Positions 45,318 through 54,731 of a stretch of 64,000 nt of DNA are shown one piece after another. The DNA lies in the NCBI RefSeq assembly GCF_018917865.1, contig NZ_JAHLPM010000002.1, positions 310,001-374,000 of the forward strand. Reading direction: 5' to 3'. The stretch comes from Tissierella simiarum. Its GTDB lineage: Bacteria; Bacillota; Clostridia; Tissierellales; Tissierellaceae. The notes beneath the pieces are model-generated. The model was not told the DNA's origin, did no database searches, and was given only the letters and a program-made list of their open reading frames with translations. A program made the translations under genes and the position numbers. The stretch's first letter is position 1. Each line of letters opens with the position of its first letter.

Positions 45318-46172
45318 CTATACATTGGACTTTGCATGCTCAATTCTACTTTTAAAATAATCATTAGTGGATATTCTTTTCTCCTCAAATATCTTATAAC
45401 ATTCTAATGCCATCTTATATTGAAATATATCGATTAAATTCATTATTAAGTTATTTATACCAACCATTGCTTGATTATACTTAGAGCGTTTGCTATTAAG
45501 TTGCTCCCAGGTACCTACAATTTCATCATAATTCTCCTTTTCATTATCCATATCTAAATAAGGTACCAATGCATTAAATGATTCCATTGCCTTATCTAAG
45601 GCTTCAGACTGTGACCTATTTAAATATGTATTAATTACTAGTAATAATGAGTAATATGTAATCGTATAAAATCTCATATTGTAATCAGTTGGGTTTTCGT
45701 TTATGAGGTCTTTAATGTTATTTAAAGCAAATTCCGACATTTCTATATTAGGTTCCCCAAGCTTAGATCCTATTAAAGATATTGCAGCTCTATGGGATTC
45801 GAATCTAATTCTAAAGTTATCATTTGTCTTTGGTGCAGTATTACAAGCTGTAATATATAAATCATACCAAAACTTTTCATACCCACCTAAAATTAGTGTT
45901 TGTTTTTGTGTTCCATCTGAAACCGTCCAATATAACATCTCTTTAGGTAGTTCTTTATTTATAAACTCAGCAAATTTTATATGATTCTTAAACTCTTCAT
46001 CAGCCATTCTAAGCATAGCATAATTATCTGAAATATTCCAATATGCCCAGCCTATATCCATAATATTATTTGTATCTTCATTACTTATAAAATTTCGTAA
46101 AATATCAATAATCTTAAATTTATCATCTTGTTGTATAAGATTTTGTACTATATTAATTATGTTATTCACCAT
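45318..46172 (-). CDS. Hypothetical helical-repeat protein
   Basis: A 284-residue protein that I do not recognise by name. It is almost entirely helical with TPR-like spacing: IGWAYWNISDNYAMLRMADEEFKNHIKFAEFINKELP, NDNFRIRFESHRAAISLIGSKLGEPNIEMSEFALNNIKDLI, and YSLLLVINTYLNRSQSEALDKAMESFNALV. No signal peptide or membrane part. The coding sequence is preceded by a run of 14-bp tandem repeats. No ribosome site is strong (GGAGGTATCAAGTATATG, eleven bases away). Confidence 0.7.
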   Translation of the reverse strand: MVNNIINIVQNLIQQDDKFKIIDILRNFISNEDTNNIMDIGWAYWNISDNYAMLRMADEEFKNHIKFAEFINKELPKEMLYWTVSDGTQKQTLILGGYEKFWYDLYITACNTAPKTNDNFRIRFESHRAAISLIGSKLGEPNIEMSEFALNNIKDLINENPTDYNMRFYTITYYSLLLVINTYLNRSQSEALDKAMESFNALVPYLDMDNEKENYDEIVGTWEQLNSKRSKYNQAMVGINNLIMNLIDIFQYKMALECYKIFEEKRISTNDYFKSRIEHAKSNV

Positions 46173-46255
46173 ATACTTGATACCTCCAATTTATATAATG
46201 CAATAGACTTATTGGCACATTTAAGACCCTTTACAATGTGATAGATAATATTTAT

Positions 46256-46326
46256 TATTCCACCATTATTATTCCACCATTATTATTCCACCATTATTAT
46301 TCCACCATTATTATTCCACCATATGT
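46256..46326. repeat. Five 14-bp tandem repeats
   Basis: The unit CCACCATTATTATT repeats with an exact 14-bp period; CCACC begins at 46260, 46274, 46288, 46302 and 46316. On the minus strand each unit reads AATAATAATGGTGG, with GGTGG like a ribosome site. It lies about 90 bp upstream of the helical hypothetical gene. Confidence 0.9.
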
Positions 46327-46383
46327 GATAAGCATTACATTTAGAGCAGATTCCCTACCCCTTATTCTATTGTTATATTCATC

Positions 46384-46647
46384 TTATAATTTAGCTTTAT
46401 ATTCCTCACCCCACTGCCACATAGCATCGTGTATAGTCTTTAAGCTATAACCTATCTCTGTAAGGGAATATTCCACCCTTGGTGATACTTCTGCATATAC
46501 TTTACGAATTACTAGCCCATTTGCTTCCATTGCTCGAAGATGCTGTGTCAAAACCTTTTGAGATATGCCGTTAAGGGATTTTTTTAATTCTCCAAAACGT
46601 TTCGTGCCTGTTAATAAATCACCTGATAATCCTATATTTAAAATTTT
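46384..46647 (-). pseudogene. HxlR-type regulator, N-terminally truncated
   Basis: In one frame: GDLLTGTKRFGELKKSLNGIS, KVLTQHLRAMEANGLVIRKVYAEVSPRVEYSLTEIGYSLKTI and a stop. This is the winged-helix core and wing of HxlR/MarR-like regulators. The usual first 25-30 residues (C-P-V-x-x-x-L-x-x-I-G-G-K-W) are missing, and a stop precedes the frame with no start or ribosome site. Confidence 0.75.
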
Positions 46648-46733
46648 CTATGTAGATGTAGAAGAAGTGGAAACCTTTAGTTTTTCTGAAGGTCCAAAGA
46701 CGTATATATATTATAATCTGAAATTAGACAAGA

Positions 46734-46779
46734 AAAAACATGGTTTAAAAATGAAATTTTTCTTAAACCATGTTTTTTG
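46734..46779. terminator. Terminator-like hairpin
   Basis: AAAAAACATGGTTTAA / TTAAACCATGTTTTTT stem. It follows on the plus strand a short open stretch (FYVDVEEVETFSFSEGPKTY) that may be the end of a lost gene. Confidence 0.7.
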
Positions 46780-46921
46780 ATAGGTATTTATTTCAACTAT
46801 TTCTATTTTAATTACTCTTGAAATTTAGTATATTTCTTTTTAGAGCTTCTTATTATAACATTGAACTTCCTTGCTTATCAAAAAGAAAAAAATAATATTG
46901 ATAATGTATTACTTACTATTA

Positions 46922-47377
46922 TTACTCTTGTATAAATTCTGTTACTTTATCTATAAAAAGTATCCCATCTAAATGATCTATCTCATGGCATAAACACTTT
47001 GCTAGATCATCTTCTCCTGTTATTATAAATTCTTCTCCTTTTTCATTTAAAGCTTTTACTTTAACTTTTGCAGGTCTTATTAGCTTACCCCATTTACCTG
47101 GAATACTTAAACACCCTTCTATAACTTCTTGACTTCCTTCAGTTTCAATTATTTCTGGATTGACTAAATATATTGTCTCCTCTCCCATAGCTATTACAAC
47201 GGCTCTTCTTAGAACACCAATCTGCGGTGCCGCTATTGCTGCTCCATTCTCATGATTATGCACTGTTTCTGCCATATCTTCAAGTAAGGTTAAAACTCTA
47301 TTATCAATTTTTTCTATTGGTTTACTCTTTTTTCTTAATATATCATCACCTAAAACACGTATATTCCTTAATGCCAT
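46922..47377 (-). CDS. def: Peptide deformylase
   Basis: A 151-residue enzyme that removes the formyl group from new proteins. Motif 1 is ENGAAIAAPQIG (usual GxGLAAxQ, with Ala-Ile instead of Gly-Leu), motif 2 EGCLSIPG with the metal Cys, and motif 3 CHEIDHLDG with two metal His and the catalytic Glu. The start is the ATG giving MALRNIRVLG, after GGAGG. The small divergence in motif 1 is typical of type 3/second copies, so another def may exist. Confidence 0.93.
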   Translation of the reverse strand: MALRNIRVLGDDILRKKSKPIEKIDNRVLTLLEDMAETVHNHENGAAIAAPQIGVLRRAVVIAMGEETIYLVNPEIIETEGSQEVIEGCLSIPGKWGKLIRPAKVKVKALNEKGEEFIITGEDDLAKCLCHEIDHLDGILFIDKVTEFIQE

Positions 47378-47589
47378 ATTTGAAACCTCCATTATAGATA
47401 TTATTAAATGCCAATAATTCTGTGTATTATATTTTACTATAAACTTATGACAACTTAAATACTTATTATATAATGATATTTAGAAATTTTCTAACTTAAG
47501 TTTTTTAGGTACGCTATAATATTATGGAAACTGTTTATTAGAAGATGTGAATTAATATGATTTTCTTTAATACAAAGGAGGTGTTTTAT

Positions 47590-47958
47590 ATGAAATATGG
47601 ATGGCTAGATGAGTATTGCCTTTCTAAACAAGGAGCTAATAAAGATTTTAAGATAGAATGGAATGCAATAAGATACCTTATAGGAGGAAAAATGTTTGCT
47701 ATGCAGGGAGAAGACAAAGATAAAAAAGCAATTATTACATTAAAATGCGAACCACCCTTTGGACAATTTTTAAGGGAACAATATCAACATATTGTTGCTG
47801 GATATTATATGAATAAAGAACATTGGAACTCCGTATATTTAGATGGAAATGTGCCTGATGATATTTTAAAACAAATGATAGATATGTCATATGATTTAAT
47901 ATTAAACTCTTTAAGTAAGAAAATGCAAAAAGAAATTATTAGAGAAACAAGTGATTAA
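47590..47958 (+). CDS. MmcQ/YjbR family DNA-binding-fold protein
   Basis: A 122-residue protein with the YjbR fold: MKYGWLDEYCLSKQGANKDFKIEWNAIRYLIGGKMFA, LKCEPPFGQFLREQY, VAGYYMNKEHWNSVYLDG and DDILKQMIDMSYDLIL. The ATG follows AAAGGAGGTG. The function of the family is not firmly known. Divergent from def. Confidence 0.88.
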   Translation: MKYGWLDEYCLSKQGANKDFKIEWNAIRYLIGGKMFAMQGEDKDKKAIITLKCEPPFGQFLREQYQHIVAGYYMNKEHWNSVYLDGNVPDDILKQMIDMSYDLILNSLSKKMQKEIIRETSD

Positions 47959-48072
47959 ATTAAGATATCTAAATAAGTAGAAATACTAAAAAGATGAAGC
48001 TTAGTTTATTCATTTTTATATCCTTACTAATAAGTTTTAGCAATCATATGCTCACCGTCTTGTATTTCGACT

Positions 48073-48106
48073 CATGCCTGATAATAATTTTTAATTATCA
48101 GGCATG
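48073..48106. terminator. Terminator between yjbR-like and trmH-like genes
   Basis: Stem CATGCCTGATAAT / ATTATCAGGCATG with T-runs. Confidence 0.8.
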
Positions 48107-48128
48107 GATAAAAATAATAATTAACTAT

Positions 48129-48863
48129 TTATATCAGACCATTTTTACTTGCAAAAGTAAAAATGCCTATTCCTGCTGCAATTGATAAATTTAATGAATC
48201 AACAAGATCTGAAGAAGGAATTTTTACACTTGTCCCTATATCTAAAAAACTTTCATCAAGCCCTGTTGCTTCGTTGCCGAATATTAAACTAAAAAGATTT
48301 TCTTTTGAACAATTATCAATATTCAAGCATATTTCTCCTTTAAGCATAAAGGGATAACATGAGTGTCTTGAATACATTTCCCTATATTCTTCAAAAGAAT
48401 TAAAGAGCTGAAAATTAATTCTAAACAATGCCCCCATAGAAGCTCTAACGGTTTTGGGATTAAATATATCAGCTGCTGGAGTAATTATTGCAAGATTACA
48501 TATGTTGAACCCTGCCATGGTCCTTATTATAGTCCCTATATTTCCCATGTCACTTGGATTTACAAGAACTACATGAGGTTTTGACTTATCCAAAATGTAT
48601 GAATGTTTTTCAAACACTCCGATAATATAACTATTCTCTTTCTGATTTATTCGAATAAAAGTTTTATCATCATACAGAAAAGGGATTTTATTATCTCTGC
48701 AAACCCTTTCCATTTCCTCTTTGTTAGAATATCTCGAATGGATATAAACTGCTTTAACAATTTCTGGCTTAATTTTTATCAATTCATAAGTTGCATATGC
48801 GCCAGAAGTATAAGAATAGTCAAATTCTTTCTTGTACGGTTTTAAAATTAAGTTGTTTTTCAT
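48129..48863 (-). CDS. TrmH/SpoU-type RNA methyltransferase
   Basis: A 244-residue SPOUT-fold enzyme: SAM-binding knot motifs VLVNPSDMGNIGTIIRTMAGFNICNLAIIT (motif 1, N-x-G-x-x-x-R), IFGNEATGLD (motif 2) and VKIPSSDLVDSLNLSIAAGIGIF (motif 3). It 2'-O-methylates a ribose in tRNA or rRNA; target not predictable. GGAGCGG before the ATG. Confidence 0.9.
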   Translation of the reverse strand: MKNNLILKPYKKEFDYSYTSGAYATYELIKIKPEIVKAVYIHSRYSNKEEMERVCRDNKIPFLYDDKTFIRINQKENSYIIGVFEKHSYILDKSKPHVVLVNPSDMGNIGTIIRTMAGFNICNLAIITPAADIFNPKTVRASMGALFRINFQLFNSFEEYREMYSRHSCYPFMLKGEICLNIDNCSKENLFSLIFGNEATGLDESFLDIGTSVKIPSSDLVDSLNLSIAAGIGIFTFASKNGLI

Positions 48864-48879
48864 ATAGACCCCGCTCCTT

Positions 48880-49020
48880 AAAATATTAAAGTCTTTAAGG
48901 ATGCAAAGCCTAAATGATAAACAGAATCATTTATGCAGCGATATCTCTCCTCCATGCAAAGCTCGCAGTCTGTTTATCAATAGACCTTGCATGGAGTACG
49001 CTCAGTGTAACGCCAAAATT
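48880..49020 (-). other. Dyad-rich leader upstream of the methyltransferase gene
   Basis: Three inverted repeats nest in about 110 bp: AAATGAT/ATCATTT, TGATAAACAGA/TCTGTTTATCA and CTCCATGCAA/TTGCATGGAG. On the minus strand a 25-codon frame begins ATGGAGGAGAG and ends 22 bases before the next ATG. It could be a structured leader or the debris of a mobile element end; I cannot decide. The remaining bases to 49277 show nothing else. Confidence 0.4.
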
Positions 49021-49277
49021 TATTGCCATTAAAATCACCTCCCTTATATATAATAGTAACGTTGATTATAGCTTATAACGCTTTATATTACAATGTTTTA
49101 AAAACACCACTTTCTTTATCATTCAGAAATATTTCTACTTTTAACTGTTATGATATCATAATATTCTTTTGTTTTTTCAGTATGTTTTCCTTCCATATTT
49201 CTAATAACTATAAATATCAGTACATGAGGTTATGAGTTACTAAGAAAACCGCTCCTTGATAAATTCATCACATCCTA

Positions 49278-49496
49278 CTAAGGTAATCTAAAATAAGATT
49301 CCAATCCATGCACAAGTCTACCATCTTCATTATAGAAATTCTTTAGTTCATTTATGATATTATCCAGTGAGCCATCTTTAAAATATCTTTCAAAAAAACT
49401 TTTTTCTAGTGGTCTTCCATATTTCATTATTGCCTCACTAGCCCTACTAAAGCAATCTCTGCCTGACATCATTAAACTAATCCACTTAAAACTAGT
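49278..49496 (-). pseudogene. Fragment of an unrecognised gene
   Basis: An open stretch of about 72 codons, KWISLMMSGRDCFSRASEAI and KYGRPLEKSFFERYFKDG, looks protein-like and ends with a stop, but there is no ribosome site before any Met and a stop lies just upstream. I do not recognise the family. The next 300 bp upstream (49497-49808) contain further short protein-like stretches with stops (MGRICNLDNIDKWDRLKEEV near 49640) and no intact gene. Confidence 0.4.
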
Positions 49497-49808
49497 ATCT
49501 TAATAGCCCATGTTTTTTACCTTACTTTGTTCGCTTTCTCATTACCACGTTTAAAATTACCTGTAATCTTAGTCATTATCAATTGTATTTCTCCTGTATT
49601 TGCTTTTGATACTCTATATGAAAAACTTCTTCTTTAAGTCTATCCCACTTATCTATATTATCCAAGTTGCAGATCCTCCCCATATAATCTGTATAATAAG
49701 TTTTATGTAGTTGACAATATATCACTTAATGAAAACTTCACTTATATTGAAAGGATACATCTTTTATAATTGATAAATTGATATGTACATGACGTTTTAA
49801 AAACATGT

Positions 49809-50828
49809 CTAATATATTTCTGAATAATGTAATATTAACAAACTTCTAAATGTCAAATCGCATATACGTCTTTTTTCTGACTTCCAATCTTTTTCTAATG
49901 CCAATCCAGTATACGTACCCCATTTTGTAAAATAATAATGACTTAATTTCTTTTTGAATATTCCATTGTTTTCTCTTAAAACCTTAGTAAGAAAATCAAC
50001 CTGATCCTTTAATTCTCCAATATGATTTACTACTCCAAGCCTTGATAATAGCTCCATTCTATGAAACCATATCATCCAATCTTTATCTTCAAAAGTATTG
50101 ATATATGGATTAAAATCATGCATACAGAATGAAGCTGGTGCAATTAATTGGTGTCCTTTTAGAACAAGTATGTCTGGAATAGGTGATAATTTTACTAATT
50201 GACGTATTGAAGAAATAACCATTCTTTTATTTTCTGTGCTTCTCCATTCTTTTGTAAAAGCAAGAAGTCTAAGGTCATATATGCTTGGCCATTTCACTTC
50301 ATCTTTAAAAACTAATTTGTTCTTATACTGCTCTGTAATATCATCTATTTTATCTATAGTAAGTACAAATTTGAACTTATCTAACGCATATTTTATTTGT
50401 TTTTTGATAAATTCTTTATTTTCTATACCTGCATAAGTAAATATAGTGGCTCTAATTAACTGTGAACCTCCAAATCCTTTTTCATCTAATACCTTCCCAA
50501 CATTAAATAGACATCCCTTATCAAATGTCTCTTCTCTTTTTTCTAATTCATTAAGCATTTTTTGAATTAATGATTGTTCTGACGATACCCCCTTTTCCGA
50601 TAATACTCTTATCGCAGTTTCAACTCCTTTTTCACTATGAAAATCTTCATCTATCCAACCATCTGTATTTTGACTTTTCAAAAAACCTTGAACAACACTA
50701 TCCTCTAAAATTTGACTTTGTAGTTCCCTTTTTTCACACAGACCTATTTCATTTAAAACTTCTTTTTTTATCCTATACTCTATGGATGGACAAGCATTAT
50801 CTAATAAAAATTCTAATGTTTTATTCAT
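49809..50828 (-). CDS. Conserved protein with prenyltransferase/terpenoid-cyclase-like toroid features
   Basis: A 339-residue helical protein. FLKSQNTDGWIDEDFHSEKGVETAIRVL near residue 48 resembles the repeat of prenyltransferase and squalene oxidase (Q-x-x-D-G-x-W), and a weaker copy lies near 285 (NNGIFKKKLSHYYFTKWGTYTGLAL). Family proteins of this size in Clostridia have no known activity. GGAGAAA ribosome site. Confidence 0.6.
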   Translation of the reverse strand: MNKTLEFLLDNACPSIEYRIKKEVLNEIGLCEKRELQSQILEDSVVQGFLKSQNTDGWIDEDFHSEKGVETAIRVLSEKGVSSEQSLIQKMLNELEKREETFDKGCLFNVGKVLDEKGFGGSQLIRATIFTYAGIENKEFIKKQIKYALDKFKFVLTIDKIDDITEQYKNKLVFKDEVKWPSIYDLRLLAFTKEWRSTENKRMVISSIRQLVKLSPIPDILVLKGHQLIAPASFCMHDFNPYINTFEDKDWMIWFHRMELLSRLGVVNHIGELKDQVDFLTKVLRENNGIFKKKLSHYYFTKWGTYTGLALEKDWKSEKRRICDLTFRSLLILHYSEIY

Positions 50829-50920
50829 CTACTTTCTCCTTTCTTGTCTAAAAGATGAGAGTCTTCTTCTAGAATTAATGGAGTCTTTCTAATACGTTTT
50901 TCATTCCCCATAAGATGAAT

Positions 50921-51448
50921 TTACTTTTTATAACTTTCATTATATTTCTCTTTGTCTATACTCACTAAAGATACACCATCAGTACTAGATCTATGCTCAA
51001 AGCCTATATTTAGCAATGTCTTTTGACCATTGTTATTACTTATTGCTATACTGTCTAACATAACTTCTCCAAAAAACTCATTAAAATAATAGTCGAGCAG
51101 TAGTATGGTTGCTTCTTTAGCATAACCCCTACCACGATACTTACTTAAAATTTTAACATTAAATTCTGCTGTTTTAGTTATCTCATTATACCTGTGAAAA
51201 CTTACTTCACCAACTGGTTCATCTTCAAGGCTATACACCAGACAATAAAAATTCTTTCCGTCTGTGGGTTGAACCATCTGATGATACCAGTCTTTTTTTC
51301 TACTATCTTAAAATATAATAGATCCACCTACATCTTTCATTGTTTCTTCATCAGCCCATAATAGTGATATAGAGTCTAGTTCTTCACAAGTTGGTTGTTT
51401 AATATATATATGACTACCAGTCTTTCTATATAAATGCCTGTTTATCAT
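50921..51448 (-). pseudogene. GNAT acetyltransferase interrupted by one in-frame stop codon
   Basis: The frame from the ATG at 51448 reads KTGSHIYIKQPTCEELDSISLLWADEETM and GGSIIF, then a single TAA (codon 47, 51308-51310), then continues in the same frame DSRKKDWYHQMVQPTDG, EPVGEVSFHRYN, RGRGYAKEATILLL to a normal stop at 50921. The acetyl-CoA loop (RGRGYAKEA) is intact. A single substitution in a codon such as CAA or a Glu codon would explain it. The shorter frame from 51277 could still give a 118-residue product. Confidence 0.85.
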
Positions 51449-51574
51449 TGTCTTGGCTCCTATTTATTTTATAGAAGAAGATTCAACACTTAGGGATTAT
51501 ATATTAAGAACTTTTTAGACTTATCCTGTTTCATAATATATAAACAAGTTGAATTTATTATACTCATTAAATGA

Positions 51575-52039
51575 TTATTTAACTTGGCATCTAAAAACTT
51601 CAGTTTCTTGTCCCTTTTCATCTTGCGTTTTACAAACAAACTCCCAACCTAGTCTTATGTAGTATTCAGAAGTATGTTCAGTTCTTAAATATAAGGATTT
51701 AAAACCCAATCCTTTTACTACCTCCTTAACTTGATTAATCAACATTTCTCCTATTCCTTGACCTCTATAATCAGGATCTATATACAATGATGCTAGCCAA
51801 GGGGTTAAATCTTTTTGGGTCTTTAAATCATTTTCGAAAATAGAAACAGTTCCTATGCACTCATTATCTATGATTGCAATAAGTGTTATTGGAAAAGATT
51901 CTATATTTGTATTACTAAAATACTCAACAACCTTTTCTAAATTTAGACTACCTTTCGCCTTTACAACGAACTCTCTATGAATCCAACTTGATACTATTTT
52001 AATATATTCAGGATGATTATATAAGTAATCTATATACAT
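51575..52039 (-). CDS. GNAT family N-acetyltransferase
   Basis: A 154-residue acetyltransferase: LASLYIDPDYRGQGIGEMLINQV (motif A, acetyl-CoA pyrophosphate loop RGQGIG) and FKSLYLRTEHTSEYYIRLGWEFVCK (motif B). Substrate unknown. GGAGGAGC ribosome site. Confidence 0.9.
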   Translation of the reverse strand: MYIDYLYNHPEYIKIVSSWIHREFVVKAKGSLNLEKVVEYFSNTNIESFPITLIAIIDNECIGTVSIFENDLKTQKDLTPWLASLYIDPDYRGQGIGEMLINQVKEVVKGLGFKSLYLRTEHTSEYYIRLGWEFVCKTQDEKGQETEVFRCQVK

Positions 52040-52066
52040 TTTAGCTCCTCCAATATAAATACGATA

Positions 52067-53263
52067 CTATCCCTTAAATAAAACTATATTATCTTTAATC
52101 ACTATACAAATCCCTTCAAAAATATCTATCATTCCACTCTTAATATTTCTTATTTTAGTAAAATACTTATAATTGTCCCCATTATCATCTTCTGTCCAAA
52201 AACTTGTTAAAACATATTCACCCACTAAATCATTAAATTCTTCTTTTAGTTCGCTATATTCAAAAATAAAATCTCCATCATAAATCTCTTTAATTTGTTT
52301 TATACTATCATTTATAATTTTCTTCTCATATATTTTTCTATTTGTAATATCATGCCATATATCCGTAGTCTGGCTATTATGCATATTTACAGATTTTAAT
52401 AATTTCTTTTCTAAAGTTCTCTTATCTATTGAATATATGTATTCAATCTTATTTATAAAGTCTTTTGTCCTATAATAAATATTTCCATCATCCATACCAA
52501 AATATCTTGTCCAAGCAGTAAGTTCCGTTTTATGTATTTGAGAAAAAGGAATCATCTCATATCCATTTTTTATGGACTCAACAAATTTTTCTAAAGAAAT
52601 GATATTAATACTTTCCCTATAACCATTTCTATAGAAGTCCTCCTTTTTACTCCCTTCCTCAAATTCATCTTCAAGTTCCCAATCTTCCATATAAGCTTCT
52701 TCAAAAACTATACACCTAACTCTATCAACAGTATAAGGAATAAAATAATCCCAGATCCCTAAGATAACTCTCTTATCCTTTACCCCATATTCTCTTTTAT
52801 ATTTTAAATCACATAAAATAGCATAATCATATTCACCTTTAATATCTTTTTGTACATCAGAATGTTCTTCATCGATTCCATAATCACAGCCAATTAAAAG
52901 AGCATATTCCTCACTCAAGATAATAACACCTGCATCCCTACTTATAGAATAAAGTTTATCTATTTTTCCATCTATAAGACTAATCCTATAAATAAGGGTT
53001 TCTACATGACTATTCTGAACCTTATATGAATCAGTATATATATAATCATTTAAGATACAACTATTATACGAAGCATACTCAGAAGTCTCTATTCCTTCTT
53101 CATTTATCTTGTAAATATGTTTATTTTTCATATTATATTTGTAAAAATATCTTTTACATATTCCTTCTTCACACTTTGTATCTCCAAAAATAAATTCGTT
53201 TTCATTAAATAAAATTATTTTATCTCTTTCAAACTCAAATTCCCTTAGATCAATTAAATTCAT
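52067..53263 (-). CDS. Hypothetical protein of repeated beta-strand character
   Basis: About 398 residues from the ATG after GGGAGGA. No family recognised. It is rich in aromatic and charged residues with alternating strands (YIYSIDKRTLEKKLLKSVN, IYRISLIDGKIDKLYSISRD, DYAILCDLKYKREYGVK), which recalls a beta-propeller. No signal peptide or membrane segment. It is between two GNAT genes. Confidence 0.65.
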   Translation of the reverse strand: MNLIDLREFEFERDKIILFNENEFIFGDTKCEEGICKRYFYKYNMKNKHIYKINEEGIETSEYASYNSCILNDYIYTDSYKVQNSHVETLIYRISLIDGKIDKLYSISRDAGVIILSEEYALLIGCDYGIDEEHSDVQKDIKGEYDYAILCDLKYKREYGVKDKRVILGIWDYFIPYTVDRVRCIVFEEAYMEDWELEDEFEEGSKKEDFYRNGYRESINIISLEKFVESIKNGYEMIPFSQIHKTELTAWTRYFGMDDGNIYYRTKDFINKIEYIYSIDKRTLEKKLLKSVNMHNSQTTDIWHDITNRKIYEKKIINDSIKQIKEIYDGDFIFEYSELKEEFNDLVGEYVLTSFWTEDDNGDNYKYFTKIRNIKSGMIDIFEGICIVIKDNIVLFKG

Positions 53264-53338
53264 ATATCCTCCCATGTGTAAATACTTTATCTAAGTCATA
53301 GAATATGTCCTAATAGTTCTTAAATGAACTCTGATAAG

Positions 53339-53860
53339 TTAATCAAGTATTTTTTCGAAATTTATACTATCGTGCCATTTCCCACTATGATAAATATATT
53401 TATTATAACGCCCAGTAAATTGGAAACCATTCTTAATTAAAACTATTTGTGAACCTATATTGTCAGGTGATGTTCCTGCTTCTACTCTATGAAGTTTATG
53501 CTTGTTAGCTGCTTCATCTAAAACAAATTTTACCGCACTTGTTGCATATTTTTTTCCCTGATGCTTTTCTCCTATTCTATAACCTAACTCAGCTTTATTA
53601 AAACTTCCTCTTATTATTGATACTAGATTTACTCTACCAACAATCTTGTCAGTATCATCCTTTATTAAATACATATATACTAATCCTTTTTCTTGTTCTT
53701 CTATTAATTCTTTCATTATCATTCTGAAGTTATTAAATTCATAATAGCTATCTCCTCTTGAGGAAACCATGCTCTCAAAAAAAGCTCTATTTTCAAGTTC
53801 AAATTTAAAAAGTTCTTCTTCATCTGATTTCTCAAGTAACTTAATAATAATATCTGCCAT
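53339..53860 (-). CDS. GNAT acetyltransferase, RimJ/RimL type
   Basis: A 173-residue enzyme. LGYRIGEKHQGKKYATSAVKFVLDEA is motif A and HRVEAGTSPDNIGSQIVLIKNGFQFTGR is the RimL-type motif B. Members acetylate ribosomal proteins, amino groups of small molecules or drugs. Confidence 0.92.
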   Translation of the reverse strand: MADIIIKLLEKSDEEELFKFELENRAFFESMVSSRGDSYYEFNNFRMIMKELIEEQEKGLVYMYLIKDDTDKIVGRVNLVSIIRGSFNKAELGYRIGEKHQGKKYATSAVKFVLDEAANKHKLHRVEAGTSPDNIGSQIVLIKNGFQFTGRYNKYIYHSGKWHDSINFEKILD

Positions 53861-53881
53861 AAAAACACCCCTTTATCTTTT

Positions 53882-54703
53882 TTACCTGAATCTCACGATT
53901 AGGTAATCATTATAATGTTCAAACCCTAATGCAGTATAAGCTTTGACAGCAGGCATATTATTCTTTTTAACAGCAAGAGTTGGCATCTTACCTTTTGCAA
54001 TAATTCTACTACATACTTCAGAGACGACCATTTTGCAATACCCCTTACCTCTTTCGTCTTTAACTGTATAAACACCACCAATCTGGTTGATTTTATTGGT
54101 ATATGTCTGCACACATGCCTGTGCTACTATTTTACCATCTTTTTCTGCAATGATAAAATCCTCTTCTTCTCCTCTTTGAGTTAATGTTTTTCTAATATCT
54201 TCTCTCGTTGCAATTTGATTAAATCCATCTGCACGAGCTGCTACAATAAAATCAATTAAATCATCATTTACTACTTTATTGGCATCTATAAATTTTACTC
54301 CATCTAATATAAAGGGCTTGAAATTAGCGTTTATAAAATAAGAACTTTCATCATATTCCTGAGTTTCTTTATAATCTTTAATCTCTTCATATAAAGGTTT
54401 TATGATTTTTTCCATCCCTAGTAAAAATTCAAATTCTTTGTCCTTCATTATCTCTGCAAATAAAGGCACAGCATCATCTACCTCATAGTGAGGTATACAA
54501 CTTCCTAGATTATAGAAAGATAAAATGCCTTTTAATACTTCTCCGTCAAAAAATCCATAGTAATCTGCACATCTTCTTATATCTTGTATATTATCAACAC
54601 CAAATTCAATAATATTGGCATATAAAAATGATGTTTCAATCTCATTTCTATCAAGATATTCTAGAATTATTTTTTTATCAGGCTGTCTAAGCAATCTAAT
54701 CAT
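53882..54703 (-). CDS. GNAT family acetyltransferase with N-terminal extension
   Basis: About 273 residues: N-terminal helical domain (residues 1-130) and a C-terminal GNAT domain with IGGVYTVKDERGKGYCKMVVSEV (acetyl-CoA loop) and NMPAVKAYTALGFEHYNDY. The two-domain form resembles predicted GNAT proteins (DUF4081-like). I use the ATG after GGAGGTGG. It lies behind a leader with a terminator hairpin. Confidence 0.87.
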   Translation of the reverse strand: MIRLLRQPDKKIILEYLDRNEIETSFLYANIIEFGVDNIQDIRRCADYYGFFDGEVLKGILSFYNLGSCIPHYEVDDAVPLFAEIMKDKEFEFLLGMEKIIKPLYEEIKDYKETQEYDESSYFINANFKPFILDGVKFIDANKVVNDDLIDFIVAARADGFNQIATREDIRKTLTQRGEEEDFIIAEKDGKIVAQACVQTYTNKINQIGGVYTVKDERGKGYCKMVVSEVCSRIIAKGKMPTLAVKKNNMPAVKAYTALGFEHYNDYLIVRFR

Positions 54704-54731
54704 CAATACCACCTCCATAAAAATATAAAAA

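Noticed and set aside
46256-46326. CRISPR or VNTR coding repeat
   Set aside because: Unit is 14 bp without spacers and no open frame uses it as a protein repeat.
48880-49020. tRNA or 5S gene in the dyad-rich stretch
   Set aside because: No cloverleaf, no T-loop GTTCRA box and no 3' CCA-like end are found.
49023-49235. A plus-strand gene in the spacer
   Set aside because: AT-driven open frame with poor composition and no ribosome site.
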